From: an uncultured Marinicella sp.
GTDB taxonomy: Bacteria; Pseudomonadota; Gammaproteobacteria; Xanthomonadales; Marinicellaceae
Length of the DNA: 64,000 nt
Assembly: GCA_947502595.1 (NCBI GenBank)
Contig: CANNAM010000012.1
Location: 44,117-108,116 of the forward strand
Direction of reading: 5' to 3'
Each line of letters opens with the position of its first letter. Within the stretch, counting starts at the first letter, position 1. The notes under the pieces are model-generated. The model saw nothing but the letters and a program-made list of their open reading frames with translations. It was not told where the DNA came from and did no database searches. This document shows positions 38,123-49,852 of this stretch, in pieces. The position numbers and the translations under genes were made by a program.

Positions 38123-39310
38123 GTGTCTAAATTAAATCAAATTCTATTCCCATCCCGCCATCAAGTTCCTGCCATATTGGCTTTAGCAGATGGCAGCCTA
38201 TTTCACGGTCTCGCATTAGGTGCTGTGGGTACTACTGTGGCAGAAGTGGTGTTCAATACTGCCATGACTGGATACCAAGAAATTCTTTCAGACCCTTCCT
38301 ATGCTGATCAAATGGTGACTTTAACCTATCCTCACATTGGTAATACAGGCACTAACCAGGCTGACAATGAGTCGACAGCAGTGTTTGCCAAAGGTTTGGT
38401 TGTCAGAGATTATTCACTGGTTTCAAGTAACTGGCGTAATGAACAGGACCTCAATGAATACCTGTTACAACACAACGTGGTGGCCATCAGTGATATAGAC
38501 ACCCGTGCCTTGACTAATTTATTGCGAGTTAAGGGGTCATTGAATGGCTGTATCATGAGTGGGGAAGACATGGATGCAGCAACTGCTGTAGCTCAGGCAA
38601 AATCTTTTGCAGGGCTGGAAGGCAAGGACTTAGCCAAAGTAGTGAGTTGCGATCAACCTTACCAGTGGCAAACAGGTACTTACGATTTGTCCAGTAAGCA
38701 GTTCAAACAAACAGAACCCAGTAAATATAAGGTGGTTTGTTACGATTTTGGCATCAAACAAAACATATTGCGCATACTGCAAGACCTGGGTTGTGAGTTG
38801 ATCACAGTGCCAGCGCAGACGCCTGCATCTGAAGTAATGGCCATGCAGCCTGATGGGGTGTTTTTATCCAATGGGCCTGGCGATCCGGCAGCTTGTGACT
38901 ATGCCATCAAAGCATGCCAAGCGTTTATTGCACAAAAAATACCTTTGTTTGGCATTTGTCTGGGGCACCAAATCATGGCTTTGGCAATGGGAGGGGCGAC
39001 CATGAAAATGAAGTTTGGACACCATGGAGCCAACCACCCAGTTGAAGATTGTGCCGATAATACGGTGTTAATTACCAGCCAAAACCATAACTTTGCTGTC
39101 GATGAAGCGGCTTTGCCGGCTGATCTTGAGGTGACCCACCGTTCACTGTTTGATGGCAGTGTGCAAGGTATTCGGCACCGACATCAAGCCGCTTATGGTT
39201 TCCAAGGCCACCCTGAGGCCAGCCCAGGGCCGCACGAAGCGCGAAAAATATTTTTACCATTCATAACAGCCATGCAAGCAGCCAAGTTAGGGGAGAACAA
39301 TCATGGGTAA
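38123..39310 (+). CDS. carA: carbamoyl-phosphate synthase small (glutaminase) subunit
   Basis: 395 residues from GTG 38123 (GAG five bases upstream); TTG 38114 is an alternative. CarA N-terminal blocks ([32 protein letters not shown]) precede the class-I glutamine amidotransferase with the nucleophile in GICLGHQIM and the HPEAS histidine region. It delivers ammonia to CarB for pyrimidine and arginine synthesis. Overlaps carB by 8 bases. Confidence 0.95.
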   Translation: MSKLNQILFPSRHQVPAILALADGSLFHGLALGAVGTTVAEVVFNTAMTGYQEILSDPSYADQMVTLTYPHIGNTGTNQADNESTAVFAKGLVVRDYSLVSSNWRNEQDLNEYLLQHNVVAISDIDTRALTNLLRVKGSLNGCIMSGEDMDAATAVAQAKSFAGLEGKDLAKVVSCDQPYQWQTGTYDLSSKQFKQTEPSKYKVVCYDFGIKQNILRILQDLGCELITVPAQTPASEVMAMQPDGVFLSNGPGDPAACDYAIKACQAFIAQKIPLFGICLGHQIMALAMGGATMKMKFGHHGANHPVEDCADNTVLITSQNHNFAVDEAALPADLEVTHRSLFDGSVQGIRHRHQAAYGFQGHPEASPGPHEARKIFLPFITAMQAAKLGENNHG

Positions 39311-42300
39311 AAGAACTGACATCAAAAGTATCTTAGTGTTGGGAGCGGGGCCGATTGTGATTGGTCAAGCTTGTGAATTTGACTACTCAGGTACACAGGC
39401 CTGTAAAGCGCTGAAAGATGAAGGCTACCGAGTGATATTGGTGAATTCCAATCCTGCCACCATCATGACCGATCCAGAAACAGCTGACAGCATTTATATT
39501 CAGCCGATCAACTGGCAAACAGTGGCAAAAATCATTGAGCTAGAAAAACCAGATGCTTTGTTACCCACTATGGGCGGACAAACTGCTTTGAACTGTTCGT
39601 TGGATTTGGTCAGTCAAGGCGTATTAGAACAGTACGGTGTGGAAATGATCGGTGCTTCGCGCGAAGCCATTGATATGGCCGAGGATCGTGAGCAATTCAG
39701 GGTGGCAATGGAAGAAATTGGCTTGGAATGTGCCCGATCATTCATTGTACATGACATGGATGAAGCCCGCATCGCACAAAAGAACATCGGATATCCAGTC
39801 ATCATCAGGCCATCCTTTACTTTGGGTGGAACCGGTGGTGGAATTGCTTATAACCTAGAAGAATTTGAAGAAATAACTGCAGAAGGCTTGAAGTTATCGC
39901 CAACCACAGAAGTTTTGTTGGAAGAGTCTTTATTGGGTTGGAAAGAATATGAAATGGAGGTGGTACGGGATAAGGCTGATAACTGTATCATTATTTGTTC
40001 CATTGAAAACCTTGACCCAATGGGTGTTCATACAGGTGACTCTATCACGGTGGCACCAGCCCAAACCTTAACTGATAAAGAATATCAAGTGATGCGTGAT
40101 GCTTCTTTGGCAGTGCTGCGTAAAATTGGTGTTGAAACAGGTGGTTCAAACGTACAGTTTTCAGTCAACCCCAAAGACGGTCGTTTGATTGTGATTGAAA
40201 TGAACCCAAGGGTATCTAGGTCATCTGCATTGGCGTCTAAGGCCACTGGTTTCCCAATTGCTAAAGTGGCAGCAAAATTAGCCGTTGGTTACACTTTAGA
40301 TGAACTGAAAAATGAAATCACTGGTGGTGCCACGCCGGCTTCATTTGAACCCACTATCGATTATGTGGTGACTAAAATCCCTCGCTTTGCTTTTGAAAAG
40401 TTCAGCAACAGTGTAGACCGTTTGAGCACCCAAATGAAATCAGTGGGTGAGGTGATGGCAATTGGCCGCACCTTCAATGAATCATTACAAAAAGCCTTGC
40501 GCGGTTTGGAAACTGGTAAATCCGGCTTGGATCCAATCGTCACGGCAGCACAAATGGCTGCAGGTTTCGATTTGGTTAAAGAGATCAGAGAGCCTTCATC
40601 AGAACGTATTTTTTACGTGGCAGATGCTTTCAGGCAAGGTTTGAGTGCTGCAGAAATTCATGAAATATCTAAAATAGACCCTTGGTTTTTGGCACAAATT
40701 GAGCAGCTGGTACAGATTGAAAATGCTTTGCCAGGTAACCACCTGGAGGATTTAACTGTCGCCCAAATGTTGCAGCTAAAAAGACAGGGTTTTTCTGATG
40801 TAAGGCTGGCTGAACTGATTGGTTCAACAGAACAGGCATTGCGTGACAAGCGACATGCGCTGGGAGTTAAGCCGGTATTTAAACGGGTGGATTCATGTGC
40901 GGCTGAATTTGAAGCGCCGACTGCCTATTTCTATTCAACTTATGAAAAAGAGTGTGAGGCCAACCCAACAAACAACAATAAAATCATGATTTTAGGCGGC
41001 GGGCCTAACCGCATTGGTCAAGGCATTGAATTTGATTACTGTTGTGTGCATGCATCATTGGCATTGAAAGAAGCTGGTTTTGAAACCATCATGGTTAACT
41101 GTAACCCTGAAACTGTTTCAACCGATTATGACACTTCTGATCGTTTGTATTTTGAATCGTTGACATTAGAAGATGTGCTGGAAATTGTAGCGATTGAAAA
41201 GCCGCAAGGGGTGATCGTCCAGTATGGTGGACAAACACCTCTTAATTTGGCAGAGGATTTGCAGCGTGCTGGTGTACCCATCATTGGCTCATCACCTGAG
41301 TGTATTGATAAAGCCGAAGACCGTGAACAGTTCAAGACCATGTTGGATAAGTTGCAATTGCTGCAGCCACCTAATGGTACAGTGACTTCAGCAGCGCAGG
41401 CGGTTGAAGTGGCAGAAAAAATTGGTTTTCCATTGGTGGTAAGACCTTCTTATGTGCTGGGTGGTCGCGCCATGGAAGTGGTGCATTCGCAAAAAGAGCT
41501 GCAGCGCTATATGAATGAAGCCGTGCAAGTTTCTAATGACTCACCGGTGCTGTTGGATCGTTTTTTAGACCATGCCATTGAGATTGATGTTGACATCATT
41601 TGTGATGGAGAAGAATGCATGGTAGGTGGCATCATGGAACACATTGAGCAAGCAGGAGTGCATTCAGGTGATTCAGCCTGTTGTATACCTCCTTTTACTT
41701 TATCCAAAGAGACCCAAGCTGAATTGTCCAGACAATGTGAGTTGATGGCCAAAGAACTTAAAGTGGTTGGTTTGATGAACACTCAGTTTGCCATCCAAGG
41801 GGATAAAATTTATATTTTAGAAGTGAATCCCAGGGCGTCAAGAACCGTGCCCTTTGTGTCCAAAGCCTCTGGTTTGCCCTTGGCCAAAATTGGTGCCTTG
41901 TGTATGGCTGGCATCAGTTTGAAACAACAAGGTGTTAAGGCCCGTTTGGATTTGAATCACTACTCAATCAAAGAGCCGGTATTTCCGTTTGTTAAGTTCC
42001 CTGGTGTAGACCCAATATTAGGCCCTGAAATGCGCTCTACTGGCGAGGTGATGGGTATTGGGAAATCGTTTGGTGCAGCTGTGGCAGCCGCTAAAATGGC
42101 AGCGAATGTCTATATGCCACGTCAAGGCAAGGCCTTTGTCAGTGTGCGAGAAGCCGATAAACAAAAACTAATTCCGTTGGCTAAACAGCTGCGGGAGTTG
42201 AATTTTGAGTTGGTGGCCACACATGGTACCTGCGACTTGTTGAGAAAAGCTGGGTTATTTTGTGAAAGTGTCAATAAAGTAATTGAAGGTCGACCACATA

Positions 42301-42515
42301 TAGTGGATAAAATAAAAAGTAAAGAAATCGATTTCATTGTAAATACCACCGAGGGTGCACAAGCGATAGCGGATTCCGCTTCGATTCGCAAAGAAGCTTT
42401 AAAACAAAGTATCAATTACACCACCACTATAGCTGGTGCTGCGGCGACGATTGCTGCCTATGAATACTTAAATCAACAAGAAATTTACTCATTGAAAGAG
42501 TTACATGAACTATAG
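39303..42515 (+). CDS. carB: carbamoyl-phosphate synthase large subunit
   Basis: 1070 residues, the standard length. Two homologous ATP-grasp halves are visible ([18 protein letters not shown] and [18 protein letters not shown]), followed by the MGS-like allosteric domain starting near residue 940. The enzyme makes carbamoyl phosphate from bicarbonate, ATP and glutamine-derived ammonia. It is followed 10 bases later by greA, the order seen in other gammaproteobacteria. Confidence 0.97.
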   Translation: MGKRTDIKSILVLGAGPIVIGQACEFDYSGTQACKALKDEGYRVILVNSNPATIMTDPETADSIYIQPINWQTVAKIIELEKPDALLPTMGGQTALNCSLDLVSQGVLEQYGVEMIGASREAIDMAEDREQFRVAMEEIGLECARSFIVHDMDEARIAQKNIGYPVIIRPSFTLGGTGGGIAYNLEEFEEITAEGLKLSPTTEVLLEESLLGWKEYEMEVVRDKADNCIIICSIENLDPMGVHTGDSITVAPAQTLTDKEYQVMRDASLAVLRKIGVETGGSNVQFSVNPKDGRLIVIEMNPRVSRSSALASKATGFPIAKVAAKLAVGYTLDELKNEITGGATPASFEPTIDYVVTKIPRFAFEKFSNSVDRLSTQMKSVGEVMAIGRTFNESLQKALRGLETGKSGLDPIVTAAQMAAGFDLVKEIREPSSERIFYVADAFRQGLSAAEIHEISKIDPWFLAQIEQLVQIENALPGNHLEDLTVAQMLQLKRQGFSDVRLAELIGSTEQALRDKRHALGVKPVFKRVDSCAAEFEAPTAYFYSTYEKECEANPTNNNKIMILGGGPNRIGQGIEFDYCCVHASLALKEAGFETIMVNCNPETVSTDYDTSDRLYFESLTLEDVLEIVAIEKPQGVIVQYGGQTPLNLAEDLQRAGVPIIGSSPECIDKAEDREQFKTMLDKLQLLQPPNGTVTSAAQAVEVAEKIGFPLVVRPSYVLGGRAMEVVHSQKELQRYMNEAVQVSNDSPVLLDRFLDHAIEIDVDIICDGEECMVGGIMEHIEQAGVHSGDSACCIPPFTLSKETQAELSRQCELMAKELKVVGLMNTQFAIQGDKIYILEVNPRASRTVPFVSKASGLPLAKIGALCMAGISLKQQGVKARLDLNHYSIKEPVFPFVKFPGVDPILGPEMRSTGEVMGIGKSFGAAVAAAKMAANVYMPRQGKAFVSVREADKQKLIPLAKQLRELNFELVATHGTCDLLRKAGLFCESVNKVIEGRPHIVDKIKSKEIDFIVNTTEGAQAIADSASIRKEALKQSINYTTTIAGAAATIAAYEYLNQQEIYSLKELHEL

Positions 42516-42525
42516 GATGATATAA

Positions 42526-43002
42526 ATGAACAGAGACCCCATTACTCAAAATGGCGCTGATTTACTTAAGGCAGAACTGAAAAGACTGAAAACTGTAGAG
42601 CGCCCAAAAATTATTGATGCCGTTGCAGACGCTAGAGCGCATGGCGATTTAAAAGAAAATGCTGAATACCATGCGGCCAGAGAGCAACAATCTTTTACTG
42701 AAGGCAGGATTGCCGAATTGGAGGGCATTATTGCCAATTCTCAAGTCATCGACGTGACCAAGTTAAACGTTGGAGATAAAGTTGTATTTGGTGCCACTGT
42801 GGTGCTCGAAGAAGAGGAAAGTGGCGATCATGTGACCTACCAGATCGTAGGTGACGCTGAAGCGGATATCGATGCCGGTAAAATTTCTATCAGTTCGCCG
42901 ATTGCCCGCGCTTTGATTGGCAAAAGTGAAGATGACGAAATTGAAGTGCAAGCACCAGGTGGTGACATTGTGTATTTCATCGAATCCATAAAGTACGTTT
43001 GA
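42526..43002 (+). CDS. greA: transcription elongation factor GreA
   Basis: 158 residues. N-terminal coiled coil with [20 protein letters not shown] (acidic tip residues present) and the C-terminal FKBP-like domain ([18 protein letters not shown], then VQAPGG). GreA stimulates transcript cleavage by backtracked RNA polymerase. Last-but-one gene of the carAB cluster. Confidence 0.97.
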   Translation: MNRDPITQNGADLLKAELKRLKTVERPKIIDAVADARAHGDLKENAEYHAAREQQSFTEGRIAELEGIIANSQVIDVTKLNVGDKVVFGATVVLEEEESGDHVTYQIVGDAEADIDAGKISISSPIARALIGKSEDDEIEVQAPGGDIVYFIESIKYV

Positions 43003-43020
43003 TGCGGTTGACTTGCTCGC

Positions 43021-44751
43021 ATGGCTAAAGCCAAGCTGATCCGCAGACCTCAACCTGAACAACCTTTAGCAGGTGGTGAACATCTACACCACCTGATTCA
43101 AAGAATATATCAATTGCGTGGCATCAACAATTACCAAGAAGTTGATTATCAGTTACGCAATTTGCACCGCCCAACAGGTTTTAAAGGCCTGACTGCGGCT
43201 GCAAACATTGTCATCAATGCGCTTAAACAGCAATCACATGTGGTTGTGGTTGGTGATTTTGATGCCGATGGAGCCACTTCTACTGCCTTGGTGTTACGGG
43301 CCATGCAACAAATGGGTGCGCAACATGTCAGTTTTATTGTGCCCAATCGGTTTGATTATGGGTATGGACTGACTGTGGAGTTGGTCGATGAGTTGGTTAA
43401 GCTCAAAGCAGATTTAGTTGTCACTGTGGACAACGGCATTTCATCCAACCAAGGTGTGGCCAAAGCCAAGTCGTTAGGTATGTCAGTGGTCGTGACTGAT
43501 CACCATTTACCACCTGAACAATTGCCTGTGGCTGATGCCATAGTGAATCCTAACTGTGCAGGGGATGAGTTTCCCAGTAAGTCTCTGGCTGGTGTAGGGG
43601 TGGCGTTTTATTTGATGTCAGCAGTACGCAGCCAGTTGATTGATGAAAACTGGTTTGAATTGAATCAGTTAAATGTGCCAAATTTGGCTCAGTTGCTGGA
43701 TTTGGTGGCTTTAGGAACAGTGGCAGATCTGGTGCCTCTGGATGCCAATAACCGCATCATGGTGGATGCTGGCTTACAACGCATCAAATCCAAAAGATGT
43801 GCCGCCGGCATCAACGCCTTGTTTGAGGTGGCGCAAATTGATCAAGCTTGTGCTGATGCCACCAGCTTGGCATTTTATATTGCACCTCGGTTGAATGCTG
43901 CTGGGCGGTTGGAAGACATGAGTATAGGCATCAACTTGTTATTAACTGATGACCATGCTGAAGCCAAGCAGTTGGCTGCACAACTTCACGAAATCAACCA
44001 ACAGCGCAAGCAAATTCAGGCAGACATGCAGGTTTTTGCAGATTCAGTGGTGGATGAGCTGAAACGCCAAGCCAACTTACCTAACGCGATTTGTTTGTAC
44101 CATAAAAACTGGCACCAAGGTGTGGTGGGTCTATTGGCCTCTAAAGTCAAAGAGTTTACCCACCGTCCTGTGATTGCGTTTGCCAAAGAAAATAGCCAGT
44201 CAGTATGGCTCAAAGGTTCAGCGCGCAGCATCCCGGGATTACACATTCGTGATGTATTGGTTGGCATAGATGCGACACAGCCAGGCTTAATTAAAAAATT
44301 TGGTGGCCATGCAATGGCTGCTGGGTTGACTCTTAAGGCCGAAGATCTAAAAGTGTTTCAACAGCACTTCAGCGCACAGGTTACTCGACAACTGTCCGAG
44401 GATGGCTTGGACCAAGTGATTTGGTCAGATGGTGCGGTTGAGGTGGAAGATTTAAGTTTGCACACGGCAGAGCTGATTCAGCAAGCAGGTCCATGGGGAC
44501 AGCATTTTGAGCAGCCATTGTTTGATGATTGGTTCATTGTTAAAGAAAAAAGATTGATAGGTGAAAACCACACCAAGCTGACCTTGCAAACACCTGACTT
44601 TCAAAAACAAATTGCTGCCATTGCTTTCAACCGCCACCCGAATGAATTTGCCGATGAAAACAACAGCATTCATGTGTGCTATCAAATGATGGTCAATGAG
44701 TTCCGCAATCGGCGCAGTTTGCAGTTGAAAATAGAACATATCCTCAAATAA
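43021..44751 (+). CDS. recJ: single-stranded-DNA-specific 5'-3' exonuclease RecJ
   Basis: 576 residues. DHH-family motifs are VVVGDFDADGATSTA, VTVDNGISS, VVTDHHLPPEQLP and the DHHA1 block GHAMAAGLTL, plus APRLNAAGRLEDMS. RecJ degrades single-stranded DNA in recombination and mismatch/base-excision repair. It follows greA by 18 bases and probably belongs to the same transcript. Confidence 0.95.
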   Translation: MAKAKLIRRPQPEQPLAGGEHLHHLIQRIYQLRGINNYQEVDYQLRNLHRPTGFKGLTAAANIVINALKQQSHVVVVGDFDADGATSTALVLRAMQQMGAQHVSFIVPNRFDYGYGLTVELVDELVKLKADLVVTVDNGISSNQGVAKAKSLGMSVVVTDHHLPPEQLPVADAIVNPNCAGDEFPSKSLAGVGVAFYLMSAVRSQLIDENWFELNQLNVPNLAQLLDLVALGTVADLVPLDANNRIMVDAGLQRIKSKRCAAGINALFEVAQIDQACADATSLAFYIAPRLNAAGRLEDMSIGINLLLTDDHAEAKQLAAQLHEINQQRKQIQADMQVFADSVVDELKRQANLPNAICLYHKNWHQGVVGLLASKVKEFTHRPVIAFAKENSQSVWLKGSARSIPGLHIRDVLVGIDATQPGLIKKFGGHAMAAGLTLKAEDLKVFQQHFSAQVTRQLSEDGLDQVIWSDGAVEVEDLSLHTAELIQQAGPWGQHFEQPLFDDWFIVKEKRLIGENHTKLTLQTPDFQKQIAAIAFNRHPNEFADENNSIHVCYQMMVNEFRNRRSLQLKIEHILK

Positions 44752-44903
44752 TTAAAGCCCACGCCATTATTTCTGACTGCAACCATGTCACTTGCTGGCT
44801 GTGGTTTTGCACAAAACAACCAAATTTGTCACTTATAATCTGTGAAACAAGTCCCATTTTATGTCAATTAAGTTTATTAACGATTGAAATATAACAATTT
44901 GAT

Positions 44904-44930
44904 TGTCAAAATATTCTATAGTTTCATAAT
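44904..44930 (+). promoter_or_regulatory. candidate promoter of the autotransporter-caspase operon
   Basis: TTGTCA (44904-44909), a 15-base spacer and CATAAT (44925-44930), 42 bases before the ATG, in an A+T-rich stretch. The short spacer makes this tentative. Confidence 0.35.
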
Positions 44931-44972
44931 AACGAGCTGCACTTGTTGTAGCCACAAAAAGAGAGAAGGGAT

Positions 44973-47900
44973 ATGTCAGGGGTTCAATCTAAATTGATTA
45001 AGGTGTTTTTGTTGCTGTTATTTGCACAGGTTTCAGTCGCTCAAACTGATTTTCAGCTCACAGTTTCACCCAGCGGTAACCCAATTACACTGCCAGTAGG
45101 CGGGGGTCAAAGTGCCCTGACTTATACTGTGGCTAATGACGCCAATGGTGTGGATGAAGGTGACCAAACCACTGTAACATTTTTTTATGATTTTCAAATT
45201 GAGCCAGTTTCTGTAACAGCCATGGATCAGAACTGGTCTTGTTCGCAAGTCACGGGCCAAATCAATTGTAATTACAACGGTATTTATTTTGCAGGCTACA
45301 GTTCGGACTTGCAGTTTTTCTTGACCACTCCAACTGCTCCAACCAACATCACCAATGCAGTGAATGCAAGCATCAGCAATGCATTAGGGGACCCAAACCC
45401 GGGTAATAACAGCATCATCAGTGACATCAGCTTTGTGCCAGCTGGCGGGGTCAATTTAGGTCTGTCCAAAACCATCACTTCAGGGTTTCCCTCAACCCTT
45501 GCCCCTGGGGATGCAATCAGTTTTGATTTAACCGTAACCAATTTAACTGGTGGTGATGCCACCAATGTGGTGGTACTCGACGATATCATGACTAATAATT
45601 TGCAGTTCGATGCAGTTAGCTCAAGTCCTGAGTGCATCGAGTTATCCACTATGGTGCAATGCAGTACCAGCTTTTTAGCCAGTGGTGATGCGATTACCTT
45701 CACCCTTGCCACCACGGTAGATAGTTTTGCGCAACCTGGCAATAAGATCAACACCGCGTCTGTATCGGCCACTGAGCTGGACCCTGACATGAGCAACAAC
45801 AGCAGCAACCAAGCTTTTACTGTGGCCATTGGTGGTTCGCCTGAAATAGGTGTGAGTAAGGCCATTATTGGTGGGTTCACACAAATCGTGCAGGGTGGCA
45901 TGCTGGATTATATTATTGAAGTCAACAATACCGGTGTTGGCGATGCAGTTAATGTCGACTTATCCGATGTGCTGCCAGTGGGTGTGAGTTATGTCAGCCA
46001 CCTTGAATTGGGGCCTAATTTTAGCTGTACTTATTCAGCACCCACAATCAATTGTAATGCCCCAACATTACCCAATACCACCAGCCAGGATGGTGTGAGA
46101 ATCAGTGTTGTGGTCGATGGTCCTGTGAATGCGGCAATCAGCAACACAGCAATTTCCTCTTTTATTGATGGCAATGCTTCGAACAATACCGATACAGTGC
46201 TGTTCAACATCATCAGCCCAACCGCTGATTTAGATTTATCCATGGACACCAACCCTGCAGCACAAACCAGTTACGCTGTAGGCGATTTGGTTGGCTTGGA
46301 GCTGACTTTGCATAATCCGTTGACATCAACTGGTGCCCCAAATGCCACAGTCAGTACCACACTGGCCCCGGAAATGGTTTTCAATTCAGCCCAAGTAACC
46401 AATGTGCCAGGCTGGTTGTGTACCCACGATGGTTCAGCCAGTGGTGGGGTGGTTGCTTGTAACAGCCAAAGCAATCCAGTGGCGATAGGTTCCAATGTGT
46501 TCATTCAGATTAATTCGGTGGCCGCTTCGCCCACCACCAGTGCAGCTGCGGTCAGCGCAGTGGTGGTCAGTGATTATGATCCGAACACGGCCAATGACAA
46601 TGCCAGTGTGGGATTCAATATCACTGCAGCAACGGCTGATTTATCGTTGATTTTTACTTCAGCTGCAGGTGTTTATAATACTGGTGATGTCATTACCTAT
46701 GTGGCTCAAATTGAAAACCCGCTTGGCTTTCCAGGCACTGACCCTGCCGATGCAGTGGTGGTATTTACATTGCCAAATGCAGTGTCTTTCAATGCTGTAG
46801 ATACTTCAGTAGCTGCTGGCTGGAGTTGTCAGCATGACAACGCTGTCAGTGGAGGACAGCTTACATGTGGTCGTGCTGGCGCCCCTTTTACAGCTGGGTC
46901 TGTGCATGTCATAACAGTGTCAGTCAATGCCACAACAGCCACCAACAGTGCAGCAGTGCAAGGGACCATCAGCAGTGTGGTTGATGCCAACCCAGCCAAT
47001 AATATTGCCACGCAAACAGATGTTATTAACGCATCTGCCAGTGATTTCACCACCAATATGGTCAGTGACCCAGAACAGGTGAACACTGGACAAACCTTTA
47101 AACACACTATAGCAATCAACAACACCGGTGCTGTCGATTTACTTTCGGTGGCCAGCACTTATCGGTTGCCTTCGGTGGCTACATTGGTAGAAGTCAATGC
47201 CAATGGTTTTAGTTGTACAGTGGTGACGCCATTGATTGAATGTATAAAATCCCAACCGTTACAGGTCAATGGCAGCACACAAATAGAGGTGTTGATGCAA
47301 GTCAATGAATTCATGGGCACTGTCAGTGGGGTTGCGAGTGTATTGGTGGATGGCAGCACCCAAATTGCCAGCACCGTAACTCAAGTAGTCAGTAATTTCC
47401 AAAGCGATCTGTCTCTAGTTAAAACCGCAAATGTGACAGAGGTGGGTGTCAGTGAAGTTTATACTTATATGTTTGAAGTCACCAATGTAGGTACTGTTCC
47501 GCATGCAGGCTTTACCCTGAATGACAGTTTACCGTCAGGGGTGGTGTTGCAATCAATTACCGGCAGTGATTGGAACTGTACCGGCAGTGTTAACATCAGT
47601 TGTCAATACCAAGGTACTTTGACCAGCAACAGCCAGGCTCAATTGAATATTGCAGTGTTGGCACCACCTCAAGCAGGTGTTATAACCAACACGGCTGAAC
47701 TGCTCTCAACAGCCGATCAAAACAACTTGAATAACAGTTCATCAGCAACTGTATCGGTGGTGGATGGGCAAGGCAGTGGCTCAGCCTATGCAGATTTATC
47801 CGTCGCAATCACAGCAAATAATGCCAATCCCTTGAATTCTGAGCAAGTCAGTTGGTCAATCATGGTGCAAAACCAAGGGCCTGATGCGGCAACAAATGTG

Positions 47901-49841
47901 CTGATTAATAATCAGTTCCCAGTTGGCTTTGTTGCGGGCAATGTTCAAGTTAATAATGGTGCTGCCTGCACTTTGCTGGAAGCATCTTTGCAATGTGAAA
48001 TAGCAGTTCTTGCCGCCAACCAAAGTAATGAAATACTTATTGAAGGCGGATTCGTTACAGGTTATGCCGGCTTGTTTGTAAACACTGTTGATGTGGTATC
48101 TGATGCCATAGACAACAACCCCAACAATGACATGAGTCAGGCGCAAGTGATGGTTTCAGCTGCAGGTGATATGACTGCTGATTTGGCTTTGTCATTGAAT
48201 GCCAATAACCAACAAATTCAACAGGGTGGTAGCATTGAGCTGTCTTTGATGGTTAAAAATTTAGGCCCGGACAAAGCCATCAACAGTCAAATCAATGGGC
48301 AGTTCAGCGGATTAATAGAAAACATACAAATATTGAATACCCATGGATGGGTGTGCCAAGTCAATACCAGTAACCTAAACTGTATGTACCCTGGCGATTT
48401 TATCTTGGGTATGCAATCAATGATTGATTTAAAAGTTCAAACCCAACAAGTGGTGCAGCAAGGTCAACCAATCGTGTTCAGTGCCACGGTTGAAGCAGAT
48501 ACCCCGGATAATCAGCCTGCCAATAATGTGGTTGGTTTCACCAATGAAGTGACCAGTACACCCACAGAAGATGAAATTTTTGCTATTTTTGAAGATGCCG
48601 TGGGCAGTGGTGCCAGTGACACAGTGATGCAAACAATTCGCAATGTTTCCAGTTACTGTGCGCGGAAATATTTCATGGCGATGGAAGGTTTGTGTGAACA
48701 GTTTATCGAAGGGGCTACACCACAGAACAGGGGCGCCATCATCAATGCGATGGAAGAGATTACCCCCAATGAAGTGGTGGCACAATCGAATTCAGCAGCA
48801 GAAGTGATGACTTCTCAATTTCGTAATGTCGGCTCACGTTTAGCCCAATTGCGTGGTGGCGGTGGTGCTGGGTTCAGTGTGGCAGGCTTGAACGGTCGGT
48901 ATGGCAATGAGTCCATTCCATTAGGAATGCTGGCCTACTTGAATCAGTCTGAGGAAGAACAGGCGGTGAGTAACATCAATGATTTTGTTTCTCCCTGGGG
49001 GTTTTTCGTGAACGGCAGCATATCCTTGGGCGAAAGAGATGCCACCGGCAGGGAGCTGGGTTTTGATTTTGATACCTATGGAATTACAGCTGGTGTTGAT
49101 TACCGCTTCAGCGCCACCAAAGTAGCCGGTTTGGCCTTGGGCTATGCGAATTTTGATTCTGACATTGAAGGCGAAGCCGAAATGCAATCAACGGCTTTAA
49201 CCTTAACTGGATACGGCTCTTTCTATATCAAAGATAATTTTTATGTTGATGCGCGCATCAGTTACGGGCAACCTAATTTTGAACAGAAACGACGCATTAA
49301 CTTCGCTGTTGATGACATTTTGATTGATCGAGTTGCTACTGGAAAAACCGATGCCAATCAATACGCTGTGGCCATGAGTGCCGGTTACCATTTCAGTAAA
49401 AACTCCTGGACAATCACCCCAAATGCTTCTATGCGGTACGTCAGAACCACAATTGATGCATTTCAGGAAACTGGTGCCGGTGGTTTCAGTTTTGCTTTTG
49501 GAGAACAGCAAGTTAAAAGCATGGTTTGGTCAGTTGGCACCAGTATTTCTAAAGCCATCAGCTTGAAAAACGGCATCATTTCACCACAGTTTGATTTTAA
49601 CCTCAGCCGCGAGACTGAGAACGATGGCGGCTTGCTGGCAGCCAGGTTCATTACAGCCCCTGATGATGAAATCTTTTGGATTGGTACCGATGAACCAGAC
49701 AGAACCTATGGTGATGCTGGTTTGGGATTGGTGTTTGTCGGCGCCAATGGTAAGCAAGCTTACATCAATTACCGCAGTATTTTCGGTTTAGAAGGGTTTA
49801 CACGAGGCACCATCAACGTGGGAGCCAGATTTGAGTTTTAA
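44973..49841 (+). CDS. giant autotransporter with DUF11-like repeat passenger
   Basis: 1622 residues. A signal peptide is followed by about nine modules of 120-140 residues of the DUF11 / conserved-repeat type (LGLSKTITSG..., IGVSKAIIGG..., LSLVKTANVT..., LSVAITANNA...). Each module has a late pair of cysteines such as NWSCSQVTGQINC, NFSCTYSAPTINC or DWNCTGSVNISC, suggesting one disulfide per module. Residues near 1200-1310 form a helical linker with two further cysteines. The last 270 or so residues are an autotransporter beta-barrel (WGFFVNGSISLGERDATG..., terminal ...NVGARFEF with the C-terminal Phe). Presumably a long surface fibre; adhesion is inferred. Five bases separate it from the next frame, implying an operon with the caspase-fold gene. 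Confidence 0.88.
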   Translation: MSGVQSKLIKVFLLLLFAQVSVAQTDFQLTVSPSGNPITLPVGGGQSALTYTVANDANGVDEGDQTTVTFFYDFQIEPVSVTAMDQNWSCSQVTGQINCNYNGIYFAGYSSDLQFFLTTPTAPTNITNAVNASISNALGDPNPGNNSIISDISFVPAGGVNLGLSKTITSGFPSTLAPGDAISFDLTVTNLTGGDATNVVVLDDIMTNNLQFDAVSSSPECIELSTMVQCSTSFLASGDAITFTLATTVDSFAQPGNKINTASVSATELDPDMSNNSSNQAFTVAIGGSPEIGVSKAIIGGFTQIVQGGMLDYIIEVNNTGVGDAVNVDLSDVLPVGVSYVSHLELGPNFSCTYSAPTINCNAPTLPNTTSQDGVRISVVVDGPVNAAISNTAISSFIDGNASNNTDTVLFNIISPTADLDLSMDTNPAAQTSYAVGDLVGLELTLHNPLTSTGAPNATVSTTLAPEMVFNSAQVTNVPGWLCTHDGSASGGVVACNSQSNPVAIGSNVFIQINSVAASPTTSAAAVSAVVVSDYDPNTANDNASVGFNITAATADLSLIFTSAAGVYNTGDVITYVAQIENPLGFPGTDPADAVVVFTLPNAVSFNAVDTSVAAGWSCQHDNAVSGGQLTCGRAGAPFTAGSVHVITVSVNATTATNSAAVQGTISSVVDANPANNIATQTDVINASASDFTTNMVSDPEQVNTGQTFKHTIAINNTGAVDLLSVASTYRLPSVATLVEVNANGFSCTVVTPLIECIKSQPLQVNGSTQIEVLMQVNEFMGTVSGVASVLVDGSTQIASTVTQVVSNFQSDLSLVKTANVTEVGVSEVYTYMFEVTNVGTVPHAGFTLNDSLPSGVVLQSITGSDWNCTGSVNISCQYQGTLTSNSQAQLNIAVLAPPQAGVITNTAELLSTADQNNLNNSSSATVSVVDGQGSGSAYADLSVAITANNANPLNSEQVSWSIMVQNQGPDAATNVLINNQFPVGFVAGNVQVNNGAACTLLEASLQCEIAVLAANQSNEILIEGGFVTGYAGLFVNTVDVVSDAIDNNPNNDMSQAQVMVSAAGDMTADLALSLNANNQQIQQGGSIELSLMVKNLGPDKAINSQINGQFSGLIENIQILNTHGWVCQVNTSNLNCMYPGDFILGMQSMIDLKVQTQQVVQQGQPIVFSATVEADTPDNQPANNVVGFTNEVTSTPTEDEIFAIFEDAVGSGASDTVMQTIRNVSSYCARKYFMAMEGLCEQFIEGATPQNRGAIINAMEEITPNEVVAQSNSAAEVMTSQFRNVGSRLAQLRGGGGAGFSVAGLNGRYGNESIPLGMLAYLNQSEEEQAVSNINDFVSPWGFFVNGSISLGERDATGRELGFDFDTYGITAGVDYRFSATKVAGLALGYANFDSDIEGEAEMQSTALTLTGYGSFYIKDNFYVDARISYGQPNFEQKRRINFAVDDILIDRVATGKTDANQYAVAMSAGYHFSKNSWTITPNASMRYVRTTIDAFQETGAGGFSFAFGEQQVKSMVWSVGTSISKAISLKNGIISPQFDFNLSRETENDGGLLAARFITAPDDEIFWIGTDEPDRTYGDAGLGLVFVGANGKQAYINYRSIFGLEGFTRGTINVGARFEF

Positions 49842-49852
49842 CAGGTATGATT

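Noticed and set aside
36821..44751. CRISPR array or cas genes near the CARF nuclease
   Set aside because: No regularly spaced direct repeats and no recognisable cas product in the whole window.
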